From the NCBI RefSeq assembly GCF_007995245.1, contig NZ_VCBA01000003.1, positions 186,432-250,431 on the forward strand: DNA of 64,000 nt, given 5' to 3'. The notes beneath the pieces were generated by a model. It was not told where the DNA came from. It did not search any database and worked only from the letters and a program-made list of their open reading frames with translations. This DNA comes from Tateyamaria sp. syn59. Its GTDB lineage: Bacteria > Pseudomonadota > Alphaproteobacteria > Rhodobacterales > Rhodobacteraceae. This document shows positions 43,542 through 52,676 of this stretch, one piece after another (position 1 is the first letter of the stretch; each line of letters starts with the position of its first letter). The position numbers and the translations under genes were made by a program.

Positions 43542-44800
43542 GCAACATCCCGTGCAAGCCGCAGGCCCATCATCTGCCAGCGCTGGTGCGGGTAGAAAAA
43601 CGTGCGGTAGGTGGCGCGCATCTGTTCCCGAGGGGTCGCGCAGGACCCGCCGCGCAGCACGCGCTGGTTGACCATGAACTTGCCGTTGTATTCCCCCAAC
43701 GCGCCCTCGGGCGGGCGGAAACCGGGATAGGGGGCAAAGTCGGACGCCGTCCATTCCCACACGTCACCCCAGACGCCCTTGCCGGGCAGGGGCCGCAGTG
43801 CGCCGATGGCATCAGCGTCGCCCATCAGGTTCCCCACGATGGGTGTATCGCGAAAGGCGACCTCGTGCTCCGCCTCGGTCGGCAGGCGGGCCTCGGCCCA
43901 GCGGGCAAAGGCGTCTGCCTCGTAATAGCTGACATGGACAACCGGCGCGTCGAGAGCGACCGGTTGCGCCCCGCGCAGGGTAAAGGTCCACCATGCGCCA
44001 TCCTGTTGCCACCAATAGAGCGGATGCGACCACCCTTCGCGCTCGGCCACGGCGTGGCCCTCCATCAGCCAGTGGCGGGTGTCGTCATAGCCGCCGTCCT
44101 GCATGAAGGCGATCCAGTCGCGGTTGGTGACCGGACGGTCGGCCATCTCGAACGGGGCGAGGTAGGTCTTGTGTCGCGGCCCTTCGCAATCATAGGCGAA
44201 CCCGTCTCCCTCATGCCCGATCTCGACCAGCCCGCCGTCATGGCGTGTGTAGGTCAGGGGCACTTCGCTGGTGACCGGCAGCGGCGCGGGATCCTTGTAG
44301 ACCGGGAGCAGCGGGTTGAAGCTGAGCCCATGCAGCAGGTCCGTGACCAGCAACTCCTGATGCTGCATCTCGTGATGGCAACCCAGTTCGACCAGGGCCG
44401 CAATGTCGTCGCTGTCGCCGCGGTCCGCATTCAGCAGGTCGGACAGGCTGTCTTCAACATGGGCGCGGTAAGACCGGACCGCATCGCCGCCGGGGCGGGA
44501 GACCAGCCCCCGTTTGTCGCGCGCGTGGCGCGGACCGGCTTGCGTGTAGTAGGAGTTGAACAGAAAGGCGAAGCGGTCGTCAGGCGACGTGTAGCCCGGC
44601 AGGCGCGGCTTCAGGATGAACTCTTCGAAAAACCAGGTGGTGTGGGCGAGGTGCCATTTGACGGGCGAGGCGTCCTCCATGCTTTGCAGCATCGTGTCCT
44701 CGGGGCTGAGCGGTGCGGCCAGCGCATGGGTGCGTGCGCGGGTGCGTTCAAAGAGGTCGATGGCCTGCGGTGGTGCGAGGGGGGCGGTCAGAGCTGTCAT
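43538..44800 (-). CDS. egtB: Hercynine oxygenase EgtB
   Basis: A 420-residue iron enzyme: N-terminal DinB-like domain with the HxxxHxE iron site (HHEMQHQE), and a C-terminal formylglycine-generating-enzyme-like domain (WGDVWEWTASDFAPYPGF, LRGGSCATPREQMRATYRTFF). It joins hercynine to a thiol for ergothioneine, a redox protectant. The ATG at 44800 is chosen from family N-termini; the frame is open further upstream. Confidence 0.92.
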   Translation of the reverse strand: MTALTAPLAPPQAIDLFERTRARTHALAAPLSPEDTMLQSMEDASPVKWHLAHTTWFFEEFILKPRLPGYTSPDDRFAFLFNSYYTQAGPRHARDKRGLVSRPGGDAVRSYRAHVEDSLSDLLNADRGDSDDIAALVELGCHHEMQHQELLVTDLLHGLSFNPLLPVYKDPAPLPVTSEVPLTYTRHDGGLVEIGHEGDGFAYDCEGPRHKTYLAPFEMADRPVTNRDWIAFMQDGGYDDTRHWLMEGHAVAEREGWSHPLYWWQQDGAWWTFTLRGAQPVALDAPVVHVSYYEADAFARWAEARLPTEAEHEVAFRDTPIVGNLMGDADAIGALRPLPGKGVWGDVWEWTASDFAPYPGFRPPEGALGEYNGKFMVNQRVLRGGSCATPREQMRATYRTFFYPHQRWQMMGLRLARDVA

Positions 44801-45033
44801 GGGATGCGGGTCCTGTGGTCGGGAATGTGCGACGACGATGCCCCCTACACATGACAGGAATTGGCGGCAGGACCATCGCCCCACACGGTAAAGTGTAATC
44901 AGTTAATAATTTGGGCGGCATCGCGCTGGAGGCCCGGCAGGGCCTTGCGACCTGACGAGCGACGAACGCTGCGGGTGTGCGGGCTCTTGCCGAAACCGGG
45001 TCGTCCCGCCAGCACGTTTCGGCGCGTCTGGCC

Positions 45034-46002
45034 CTAGCGCGTTGGCACCGTGCGGGCGGTGTCGCCCGACAGGAAATCGGCGCTGCTTTTGCCTTCGGCG
45101 GGCTGTAGGAGCGTTGCGCGCCGGCTCTGCGCTTCGGGCAGCAGCACGGCGCGGCGGGCCACGAAACGGCCCGTGTAGGGGCCAAAGTAGACCGCGCGGC
45201 TGTCGGCGAAGGCGCCCAGTTGCAGGCGCTGGTCAAAGCTGTGGCCCAGACCGGCAAGGCGGAAGCCGGGGGCGGTGGCGACCTGTTCCAGATACCCCTC
45301 GACTGACAATTGCCGGAGCGTGTCCCCGCCCTGCCTGAACCGGCCAAAACGCAAGGAAGCGACCTGCAGGCGTCCATGGGTAAATGTGCCGCGTGCCACG
45401 ACGAACTGGCCTCCGATCAGGCTTTGACCGCGCCGTGGGGCCAGCGGTGTCTGGCCGATGCGCCAACCGTCGTCGGCCGACCCTTCGAGGACGCCGGACA
45501 CGATGTCATCGCCCTCGGGCGCGGCTTGCAGCAGGCTCGCCTGCACCGTGCCGTCCGCCTGCCAGAGGCCTCCTACGGTGACGCGGTTGCCGGCCTGTTC
45601 GGCCAGCCCCGCAATTCCCTGCACCGGCGTGCTGTTGACGGCAAAGCCGCTGCCCTGCCGCAGCAGGAGGCCCGTCAGCGGATCGTCGATGTCGATCCGC
45701 TGCGCTTCGAACCGACCCAGGCGCGTGCGGGCGAACAGGGTCAGCGTACGCCCTGGCACCAGCAGGCTGTCGCTGGCGCGCCGGTTGGCGGCAAAGACGC
45801 GGGTGGATGAGGTCACCTCGACCCGCAGTCCGTTGATCAGAACACTGCCGCGGGCCGTCATCAGACCTACAATGCCGGTGCCGCCAATGCCGCCCTCGAA
45901 CGGGTCATCGCCCAGTTGTGCCGATGGAATGGCTGGCGCACAGGCGCTCAATGCTGTGCCCCCCACAAGCCCAAGCATGTGCCGTCTGGTCAGCTGTGTC
46001 AC
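45034..46002 (-). CDS. DUF5666 lipoprotein
   Basis: A 322-residue protein with a Tat-like signal TRRHMLGLVGGTALSAC, the Cys at about residue 21 being a lipobox. The rest has repeated OB-like beta segments (for example ITGLLLRQGSGFAVNST, LSVEGYLEQVATAPGFRLAG), the DUF5666 pattern. Its start overlaps the stop of the DUF6502 gene, so the two form an operon. The function is unknown; a membrane- or outer-membrane-attached binding protein is plausible. Confidence 0.8.
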   Translation of the reverse strand: MTQLTRRHMLGLVGGTALSACAPAIPSAQLGDDPFEGGIGGTGIVGLMTARGSVLINGLRVEVTSSTRVFAANRRASDSLLVPGRTLTLFARTRLGRFEAQRIDIDDPLTGLLLRQGSGFAVNSTPVQGIAGLAEQAGNRVTVGGLWQADGTVQASLLQAAPEGDDIVSGVLEGSADDGWRIGQTPLAPRRGQSLIGGQFVVARGTFTHGRLQVASLRFGRFRQGGDTLRQLSVEGYLEQVATAPGFRLAGLGHSFDQRLQLGAFADSRAVYFGPYTGRFVARRAVLLPEAQSRRATLLQPAEGKSSADFLSGDTARTVPTR

Positions 46003-46850
46003 CGGTCTTGGGCCTTCTCGTCTGTGTCCGCAGGTGCGGCGTCTTCCTTGTAAAAGTAAATGCCCAGCCGGAAGCGTTGTCGAGGCCCCTCTGCATCCTG
46101 CGCTGCGCGGTGCAGGGCGCTCGACTGACGGTTGAGATCCTCAAGCAGCTCCTGCGCCTTGGCCCGTGCCGCGGCCTCTATCGCGTCAACGGCTTCGGGC
46201 GGCAACTGGTTGTAGAACACCGCGCGTTCGAAAAACGGGGGATCATCGGCCAGCAGGTTTTCGGTGGCCGCGGCCAGGTGGTCTCCGACATTGGCGGCAA
46301 AGAACGCCTCCTTGTCGCGGGCCGACCCGGTGCCGACCACCGCCTCGGTCTGCAATTCCAGCAGGCCATCCGCCGTTTCGCTGACCAGACCCGCGTTCAT
46401 CAACTCGTCCAGGACGGTGCGGGGCCGGACGTCGCGGTTGACCGATCGGACCAGTGTTTCGAAATCTGCACTGCCCTCGGCCTGCCGGGGCAGCAGGCGG
46501 GGGGCACCATCGGTGACGAAGTCGGGCGCCGACATCCATTGGCCAATGACCGTGGCCAGCAGCGCACTTTTGCGGCGCGACGGGCCCGTTTCATCCGGTC
46601 CTTCGGCCCTGATCGTGCGGATGTCCTTGCGATGCACACCGGTCAGCAGCGCGATGCGGCTGTCGGTCAAAGGTTTGTCATCAAGGCGAAATGAGTCCTC
46701 TGCAACCTCGACATACACCCGTTTGAGCAGGCCATAGACCACCGGCGCCGTCAGCCCGCGCGCAATCATCGTGCGCACCAGAGGGCGGAGTAAGCCCTTG
46801 AGAACACGCATAAATGCGTCGGATGCACTGGTTTGGTCGCTTGTTGCCAT
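45999..46850 (-). CDS. DUF6502 family putative DNA-binding regulator
   Basis: A 283-residue cytoplasmic protein. The N-terminal third has a winged-helix-like segment, LTDSRIALLTGVHRKDIRTI (about residues 60-80), and the remainder is helical (DUF6502). It is the first gene of the leftward operon and faces the fasciclin genes across two matching palindromes, suggesting that it regulates this locus; this is inference. The ATG at 46850 is chosen; the upstream in-frame extension would cross the operators. Confidence 0.78.
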   Translation of the reverse strand: MATSDQTSASDAFMRVLKGLLRPLVRTMIARGLTAPVVYGLLKRVYVEVAEDSFRLDDKPLTDSRIALLTGVHRKDIRTIRAEGPDETGPSRRKSALLATVIGQWMSAPDFVTDGAPRLLPRQAEGSADFETLVRSVNRDVRPRTVLDELMNAGLVSETADGLLELQTEAVVGTGSARDKEAFFAANVGDHLAAATENLLADDPPFFERAVFYNQLPPEAVDAIEAAARAKAQELLEDLNRQSSALHRAAQDAEGPRQRFRLGIYFYKEDAAPADTDEKAQDR

Positions 46851-46866
46851 TACCCGAGAATATCGC

Positions 46867-46887
46867 GCGTGGAAAAATTTTCCACGC
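46867..46887. promoter_or_regulatory. Candidate operator 1 (palindrome)
   Basis: A perfect 21-base palindrome with core TGGAAAAATTTTCCA, located just upstream of the DUF6502 gene. Consensus with operator 2 is TGGrAAAwwTTyCCA. Confidence 0.7.
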
Positions 46888-46928
46888 AAATCCTTGAAAT
46901 CTTCGCGGGCTGCGTCACTTCGTCGTCC

Positions 46929-46945
46929 GTGGGAAATATTCCCAC
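46929..46945. promoter_or_regulatory. Candidate operator 2 (palindrome)
   Basis: The 17-base near-palindrome GTGGGAAATATTCCCAC, 60 bases (centre to centre) from operator 1 and 40 bases before the fasciclin ATG. Confidence 0.7.
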
Positions 46946-46984
46946 ATATATGACAGGCCCCGCGCCACCACGAGGAGATCAACC

Positions 46985-47473
46985 ATGAAACGCCGTTCCT
47001 TTATGAAAATGACCGCCATCGGCGCGGCCCTTGCCACCCTTGGCGCCTGCGCCGAGATGAACACGCAGCCCGACATCGTCGACACCGCCATCGCGGCTGG
47101 CTCCTTCAACACGCTGGTCGCCGCCGTGCAGGCCGCCGATCTGGTCGACACGCTGAAAAGCCCCGGCCCCTTCACCGTCTTTGCCCCCACGGACGACGCT
47201 TTTGCAGCCCTGCCCGCAGGCACGGTTGAAAACCTGCTCAAGCCCGAGAACAAGGACCAGCTGGTTGCCATCCTGACCTACCACGTGCTGCCGGGCCAAA
47301 CGCTGTCCTCTGATCTGGCCGGTCAGCGCCTGAGCGTTGCGACGGTCAATGGTGCCAATGTCCACATCGACGGGCGCAACGGCGTGAAGGTCGAACAGTC
47401 CAACGTGATCCAGGCCGACATCCTGGCCTCGAATGGCGTGATCCACGTGATCGACAAGGTCCTCATTCCTTAA
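46985..47473 (+). CDS. Fasciclin-domain lipoprotein
   Basis: A 162-residue protein with signal [20 protein letters not shown] and lipobox Cys at about residue 21 (GAC), and one fasciclin (FAS1) domain: [44 protein letters not shown], and [15 protein letters not shown] end. FAS1 domains mediate adhesion. GAGGAG lies seven bases before the ATG. First gene of the rightward side. Confidence 0.88.
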   Translation: MKRRSFMKMTAIGAALATLGACAEMNTQPDIVDTAIAAGSFNTLVAAVQAADLVDTLKSPGPFTVFAPTDDAFAALPAGTVENLLKPENKDQLVAILTYHVLPGQTLSSDLAGQRLSVATVNGANVHIDGRNGVKVEQSNVIQADILASNGVIHVIDKVLIP

Positions 47474-47501
47474 ACACGCCAATCCGGAAGGAGACTGAAC
47501 C

Positions 47502-49493
47502 GTGCCAGCCACGACATTTAACTTCACCGGTTTTGCTGAAAGCGACCTGATCCAGGGCAACCTGGGTCACGGGTCCACTTTCACCCAGCCCGATGTCGCG
47601 ACACTTGAATTCGAAGTGATTGACGATGACACCAACCTGAGCGGTGATTTTCACGATCTGTCGCTTGATCGCAGCGGCCAACATGCCTCGATCCTCTCGG
47701 GTGGAGAGGATGTGGGGACGGGCGCACGGCTTTATGCAGAACGTGTGTTTCACGTCAAAGGGTCTGACGGCATCGACTACGTGCTTGTCGAGCTTGAACA
47801 GGAACACAACCACACCGACTTCTTCACCTATCGTGGCGCCGTGCCACCGGCGGGCACCCAGTTGACAGTAACAGCCGTGCAGAACGTGCTGCACGTCCCC
47901 TACGCCGATCTTGGGGCCGGGGCGACAACGCAAAACATCGTTGCCATTGCCGCTGGATCGGATGATTTCAACATTCTGGTGCAGGCGCTGACGGCTGCGG
48001 GCCTTGTCGAAACTGTCCAGAACCTCAATGACATCACCGTTTTTGCCCCAACAGACGCGGCCTTTACCCAATTGGCTGTCGATCTGGGCTTTACCGGCGA
48101 TACGTCGGACGAGAACGCCGTCTTCGGCGCAATCGCAGATGCCCTCACCGCACTGGCACCGGATGGTGATCCAATCCCACTGCTCACGGACATTCTTTTG
48201 TATCACGTGTCCGCCGGTGCGTTGTCCGCTGACGATATTGCAGCAGCGGGCAGCGTCGATACGCTCCTGTCCGGCGCGTCCTTCGGGACGGACGGGACAG
48301 AGCTGATCGACGCAGAGCCGGACATCGACAATCCGAATATCGTCATTCCGGATATCGCAGCGACCAACGGCACCATCCAGGCCATCGACCGGGTTCTGTT
48401 GCCGCTGGACATCCCCGGCAACACCCCCGACCCCGAGCCGGGACCGGAGCTGACGCTCACGGGCCTTGTTGCGGCAAGCGGCGGTGTCTTTGATGCGGAT
48501 GGCACGGATTTCGACATCCTGCTCAACGCAGTGCAGGCGGCCGGTCTGGCTGGAGCGCTGGACGATCCCGAGGCGGACCTGACCGTCTTTGCGCCCAATG
48601 ACGCGGCCTTTGTCGGTCTGGCGCAGACGCTGGGCTTTGGCGGGTCGGACGAGGGCGAGGCCTTTGCCTATATCGTCGATGCGCTGACGTTGCTGAGCGC
48701 GGGCGGTGACCCCATCGCGCTGCTCACCGACATCCTGCTCTATCACGTGTCGCCGGGCGCGCAGGATGCCGACGACGTGTTGGGTTCCACTACTTTGGAC
48801 ACACTTCTAGGTGCGACCATCGGCGTGGACGGCACCAGCCTTGTCGACAATGACCCCGACGTGCCTGATCCCAACATCATCCTGACCAACCTGGAGGCGA
48901 CAAACGGGATTGCGCATGTGATCGACGGTGTGCTGCTGCCAGTTGATGTGCTGCCCGACAACGGACCGGGGCGCGTGGACTTCATCATTGACGATGATGG
49001 CGGGTCCATCATCTTCACCGGCCGGAATGACGACTTTGTCTTCGGTAAGGGTGGTGATGATCTGATCGGGCTTGGCGCGGGCCACGACGTGGGCCTTGGC
49101 GGCGACGGTTCCGACATAATTATCGGTGGCCGGGGCCAAGACACGCTGAATGGCGGTGACGGCAACGACGTCCTTCTCGGTGGGCGCAACCACGATACGC
49201 TCGATGGCGGCGACGGAGATGACAAGCTGTTCGGTGGCCGCGCCAATGACGAGTTGACCGGCGGCGGCGGCGAAGACGTTTTCGTCTTTGGCCGGCGCGA
49301 CGGTGACGATCTCATCACCGACTTCACCGTGGGCGAGGATGCCATTCAATTGCGTGGCTTCTTTGGCAGCCGCGATGTGATGGACCTGGTCTCGTCAGGC
49401 AAGGACGGGGCCGTCATCACCTTCGGTGCGGCGACGGTCACACTCGAAGGTGTCGCCGCAAATGCGCTGAGCGTCGACGACTTCCTGTTCTGA
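47502..49493 (+). CDS. Large fasciclin-RTX secreted protein
   Basis: A 663-residue acidic protein. An N-terminal spondin-like region (about 25-125), two fasciclin domains (about 145-305 and 320-490; DITVFAPTDAAF and LTVFAPNDAAF, both with LLTDILLYHVS), then RTX repeats (about 510-600; GGDGNDVLLGG, GGDGDDKLFGG) with the C-terminal type I secretion tail. Starts at GTG, GGAAGGAG upstream. No Sec signal, consistent with type I export. Probably a cell-surface adhesin. Confidence 0.85.
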   Translation: MPATTFNFTGFAESDLIQGNLGHGSTFTQPDVATLEFEVIDDDTNLSGDFHDLSLDRSGQHASILSGGEDVGTGARLYAERVFHVKGSDGIDYVLVELEQEHNHTDFFTYRGAVPPAGTQLTVTAVQNVLHVPYADLGAGATTQNIVAIAAGSDDFNILVQALTAAGLVETVQNLNDITVFAPTDAAFTQLAVDLGFTGDTSDENAVFGAIADALTALAPDGDPIPLLTDILLYHVSAGALSADDIAAAGSVDTLLSGASFGTDGTELIDAEPDIDNPNIVIPDIAATNGTIQAIDRVLLPLDIPGNTPDPEPGPELTLTGLVAASGGVFDADGTDFDILLNAVQAAGLAGALDDPEADLTVFAPNDAAFVGLAQTLGFGGSDEGEAFAYIVDALTLLSAGGDPIALLTDILLYHVSPGAQDADDVLGSTTLDTLLGATIGVDGTSLVDNDPDVPDPNIILTNLEATNGIAHVIDGVLLPVDVLPDNGPGRVDFIIDDDGGSIIFTGRNDDFVFGKGGDDLIGLGAGHDVGLGGDGSDIIIGGRGQDTLNGGDGNDVLLGGRNHDTLDGGDGDDKLFGGRANDELTGGGGEDVFVFGRRDGDDLITDFTVGEDAIQLRGFFGSRDVMDLVSSGKDGAVITFGAATVTLEGVAANALSVDDFLF

Positions 49494-49517
49494 ACCTGAG
49501 CGTCACAAGACAGAATG

Positions 49518-49550
49518 AGCGGCCGTGCCACATGCGCGGCCGCTTTGCTT
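49518..49550. terminator. Terminator between the fasciclin-RTX gene and phnM
   Basis: Stem AGCGGCCG (49518-49525) / CGGCCGCT (49537-49544) followed by a T-rich tail on the plus strand. It lies between convergent genes. Confidence 0.75.
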
Positions 49551-49558
49551 TGGGCGGA

Positions 49559-50701
49559 TCACGCCACTTGGCGGCCGTGGCTGAACACGTCTCGGGCAAC
49601 CGCCGCCCCCTCAATCCGCGCAAAACGCACAAGGTCCGCGCGTTGGCCCACCGCAATATCCCCACGGTCTGTCAACCCGACCGACCGGGCGGGCGTGTGG
49701 GTGACCGTCGCGATCCCGCGCGCCATGTCGCCCCACATCTCCCCCAGTTGCACCGCTGACAGCAACAGCGCAGCAGGCACGTAGTCTGACGACAGGATGT
49801 CCAGCAAATCCCGTTCGGCCAGGTCGCTGGCGGCCACATTGCCGGAATGCGACCCGCCCCGCACCAGGTTCGGCGCGCCCATGATGATGGCGATGCCGTT
49901 GGCGCGGCACGCTTCTGCCGCCTCGACTGTCGTGGGAAACTCCGCCACCGCAACGCCATGCGCGGCAGACACACCCACTTGTTCCGTTGTGGTGTCATCG
50001 TGGCTCGCCAGTACCGCGCCCAACCGCCCGGCCTCGGCCACCGCCGCAGCCTCGTGCTTCGCGCCCAGCCGGTCCTGCAGCCCCTGCAGCTTCGCCACAT
50101 GCTGCGCGAACTCGTTTTCGGTCAGATTGTTCTTGCCCATCACATAGGCCTTCATCTTCTCGATGTCGCGGAACTGGCGCTGACCGGGCGTGTGGTCCAT
50201 CAGGCTGACGATGCCCACGCGGTCGTCGGCGGTGAACTCCGCCAGCTCTTCGGTCAGTGTCTCCGAACAGATCTCTGCCCGCAAGTGCAGGAAATGGCTT
50301 ATCTTCAGCACCCCCTGCGCCCGCAACTCCAGCATCTCCGAGGAGAGCGCACGCGCATACTTGGTATAGCGCGCGCGCCCTGACGGGATCGAGCCCACGC
50401 GCATCGCGTCAAAAACGGTGGTGATCCCGGTGCCCGCCAACTCCCGATCATGGGCAAGGATCGCGGGCCCGTGCGGCCAGGGCACCTTGGGCCGGGGCGA
50501 GATATGGCGCTCCAGGTTGTCGGTGTGTAACTCGATCAGACCGGGGGCGAGATAATCGCCCCCGCAATCCAGCCCCCCCGCTGGCACAGCCGCACCGGTC
50601 CCGATCTCGGCAATCACACCGTCGCGCAGCACCACGTGGCCGGTGATCACCTCGTCCGGCAGAACAAGCCGGGCGTTGGCGAGGATCGTGTCTTGTGTCA
50701 T
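49559..50701 (-). CDS. phnM: PhnM-type phosphonate metal-dependent hydrolase, copy 1
   Basis: A 380-residue amidohydrolase-fold enzyme. Metal motif GLIELHTDNLERH (HxD... of PhnM), HDDTT, GAPNLVRGGSHSGN, and SSDYVPAALL. PhnM splits alpha-D-ribose 1-methylphosphonate 5-triphosphate, releasing pyrophosphate, in the C-P lyase pathway. It lies apart from the phnG-L operon, next to and divergent from the 2H-phosphoesterase gene. The ATG at 50701 is chosen. A second copy lies at 57739-58920. Confidence 0.9.
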   Translation of the reverse strand: MTQDTILANARLVLPDEVITGHVVLRDGVIAEIGTGAAVPAGGLDCGGDYLAPGLIELHTDNLERHISPRPKVPWPHGPAILAHDRELAGTGITTVFDAMRVGSIPSGRARYTKYARALSSEMLELRAQGVLKISHFLHLRAEICSETLTEELAEFTADDRVGIVSLMDHTPGQRQFRDIEKMKAYVMGKNNLTENEFAQHVAKLQGLQDRLGAKHEAAAVAEAGRLGAVLASHDDTTTEQVGVSAAHGVAVAEFPTTVEAAEACRANGIAIIMGAPNLVRGGSHSGNVAASDLAERDLLDILSSDYVPAALLLSAVQLGEMWGDMARGIATVTHTPARSVGLTDRGDIAVGQRADLVRFARIEGAAVARDVFSHGRQVA

Positions 50702-50735
50702 GTGGCTGTCATCTCGAACTGGAATGGGGCGCGAT

Positions 50736-51416
50736 ATGTTCAAACGCTACGCTGTCTATTACACACCCGAACCCGGAACGCCGCTTGCAGAATTCGGGTC
50801 CGCATGGCTGGGCTGGGACAGTGCCGAAAGGCGTGCGTGCGAACAGCCCGACATTGCCGGGCTCGACGTCGCGGCCCTGACCGACACACCGCGCAAGTAC
50901 GGCTTTCACGGCACGATCAAACCGCCCTTCAGGTTGGCGGACGAGCACACTCCCGAAGGCTTGCAGGAGGCACTTGCCACCTTCTGCACAACGACGGCGC
51001 CGGTGGCACTCGACGGGCTGCGCCTTGCCCGCCTGGGTCGCTTCCTTGCGCTTGTGCCGCAGGGAGATGCCAGCAGCCTCGCGCAGCTCGCCGCCCGCGC
51101 GGTGCAAGAGCTTGACCCGTTTCGCGCCCCGCTGACCGATGCGGAACTGACCAAGCGCAGGGCCGCGCGCCTCACGCCCGCGCAGGACGCGCATCTGGTC
51201 CGCTGGGGGTATCCGTATGTGCTCGATCAATTCCGGTTCCACCTGACGCTCAGCGGCAAGCTCGACACACCCACCTTTGAACGCGCCCAAGCCGCACTTG
51301 CCCTGATGCTGTCGCAGCTCGACCTCGCGCCCTATCGGCTGACCGGCCTGACCCTGCTGGGTGAGGATGATGCGGGTATGTTCCACCAGATCCACCGCTA
51401 CGCCCTCACCGGATAA
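50736..51416 (+). CDS. 2H-phosphoesterase-like phosphonate locus protein (DUF1045)
   Basis: A 226-residue protein of the DUF1045 phosphonate-associated family, with two HxT motifs: FHGTIKPPFRL and FHLTLSGKLD, the catalytic pair of 2H phosphoesterases. RYAVYYTPEPGTPL begins the fold. It may process a cyclic or nucleotide phosphate intermediate of phosphonate breakdown; that is inferred from position. It is convergent with phnN, their ends overlapping by 19 bases, and divergent from phnM copy 1. Confidence 0.87.
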   Translation: MFKRYAVYYTPEPGTPLAEFGSAWLGWDSAERRACEQPDIAGLDVAALTDTPRKYGFHGTIKPPFRLADEHTPEGLQEALATFCTTTAPVALDGLRLARLGRFLALVPQGDASSLAQLAARAVQELDPFRAPLTDAELTKRRAARLTPAQDAHLVRWGYPYVLDQFRFHLTLSGKLDTPTFERAQAALALMLSQLDLAPYRLTGLTLLGEDDAGMFHQIHRYALTG

Positions 51417-51940
51417 AGCGCCCCAAGGGCCGCGCGCACGGTGTCCGTCAGTGCGCCGGAGTTGTCGATGACCGTCGCCTGAGTTCCATCCGGCAGACCG
51501 GTACCCGCGCGCGACAGCCGCTTTGCGATATCATCTGCCGTCTCGCGCCCCCGCGCGCCGAGGCGTTCAGCCAGCGTTTCGGCATCAGCCGTCAGCGCAA
51601 TGACCCGCAGATCTGGAAACCGCGCGCGCGCCTGCCCCAGCACACCGCGCGACAGGTTTGCCAGCATGTCCCGACCGCCGCCAAGCGCCGCATCTACCGA
51701 TACCGGAATGCCGTAATGCAACCCATGCGCGGCCCAGCACAAGGCAAAGGCGCCCTCACGCACCATCGCCTGAAAGGCCGGAACGGTCACACCCTCGAAC
51801 ACCTCGCCACCCGCCCCGGTGGGCCGCGTGATCACGCGGCGGACCAGGCCCAGACGCGGCTCGGCCTCGGCCATGGCCTCCATCACGGTGTCCTTGCCCA
51901 CGCCCGACGGACCGACAACAGCGATCAGGCGCCCACTCAC
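51398..51940 (-). CDS. phnN: Ribose 1,5-bisphosphate phosphokinase
   Basis: A 180-residue guanylate-kinase-like enzyme that makes PRPP from ribose 1,5-bisphosphate, linking phosphonate breakdown to nucleotide metabolism. Walker [19 protein letters not shown]. The ATG overlaps the phnL stop by four bases. Confidence 0.92.
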   Translation of the reverse strand: MSGRLIAVVGPSGVGKDTVMEAMAEAEPRLGLVRRVITRPTGAGGEVFEGVTVPAFQAMVREGAFALCWAAHGLHYGIPVSVDAALGGGRDMLANLSRGVLGQARARFPDLRVIALTADAETLAERLGARGRETADDIAKRLSRAGTGLPDGTQATVIDNSGALTDTVRAALGALYPVRA

Positions 51941-52620
51941 GCTGCCCGCTCCGGTGTGAAGTGGCTGACATCCACCTCCCGGTCGCAGACCTGCGCGCGG
52001 GCCGCCTCATCATGGAAGATGCCGACAATGGCGGCCCCGCGCGCCTTTGCTTGTTCAATCAAGTCCAACACCACGGCCCGGTTCGTGGCATCAAGGCTGG
52101 CGGTCGGCTCGTCCAGCAGAAGCGCCGGATAATCATGGGCAAAGCCACGCGCGATGTTCACCCGCTGCTGCTCACCGCCCGAAAAGGTCGTCGGGCTCAG
52201 CGACCAGAGCCGCTCCGGTATGTTGAGCATCGACAGCAGGTCCCGCGCCCGCGCCTCGGCCCGCGCGACATCGACACCCACCGCGCGTAGCGGCTCCGCC
52301 ACGACTTCCAGCGTCGGCACACGCGGCACCACGCGCAGGAACTGGCTGACATAACCCAGCGTCTCGCGCCGCAGGGCCAGTACGTCGCGCGGCGGGGCCG
52401 TTGCCACATCAACATCCCCCACCATGATCCGCCCCGCCTGCGCGGTGTAGTTGCCGTAGATCATGCGCATCAGCGTCGACTTACCCGCCCCCGACGCCCC
52501 CACAAGGGCCACACACTCGCCTGGCGCCACAGCCAGCGCAGCCCCCTGCATCACGGGGATCATCGCACTGCCCTGATTGTGCAGAACAAAGGATTTCGCA
52601 ACTCCACTGACGTCAATCAT
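51937..52620 (-). CDS. phnL: C-P lyase ABC-type subunit PhnL
   Basis: A 227-residue ATPase of the C-P lyase core: Walker [10 protein letters not shown], signature [15 protein letters not shown], Walker [12 protein letters not shown]. PhnL joins the PhnGHIJK complex. A hairpin with a T-rich follow-up separates it from phnK. Confidence 0.94.
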   Translation of the reverse strand: MIDVSGVAKSFVLHNQGSAMIPVMQGAALAVAPGECVALVGASGAGKSTLMRMIYGNYTAQAGRIMVGDVDVATAPPRDVLALRRETLGYVSQFLRVVPRVPTLEVVAEPLRAVGVDVARAEARARDLLSMLNIPERLWSLSPTTFSGGEQQRVNIARGFAHDYPALLLDEPTASLDATNRAVVLDLIEQAKARGAAIVGIFHDEAARAQVCDREVDVSHFTPERAA

Positions 52621-52640
52621 GCCCAGATCTTCTTCTGACT

Positions 52641-52676
52641 AAAAATACGACGGGGTCCGGGGCAGAGCCCCGGGTC
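52641..52676 (-). repeat. GC hairpin with T tail between phnK and phnL
   Basis: On the minus strand, CCGGGGCTCTGCCCCGG (52673-52657) is followed, after CACCCCG-type bases, by TATTTTT. It looks like a Roseobacter intergenic hairpin and could attenuate transcription into phnL. Confidence 0.6.
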
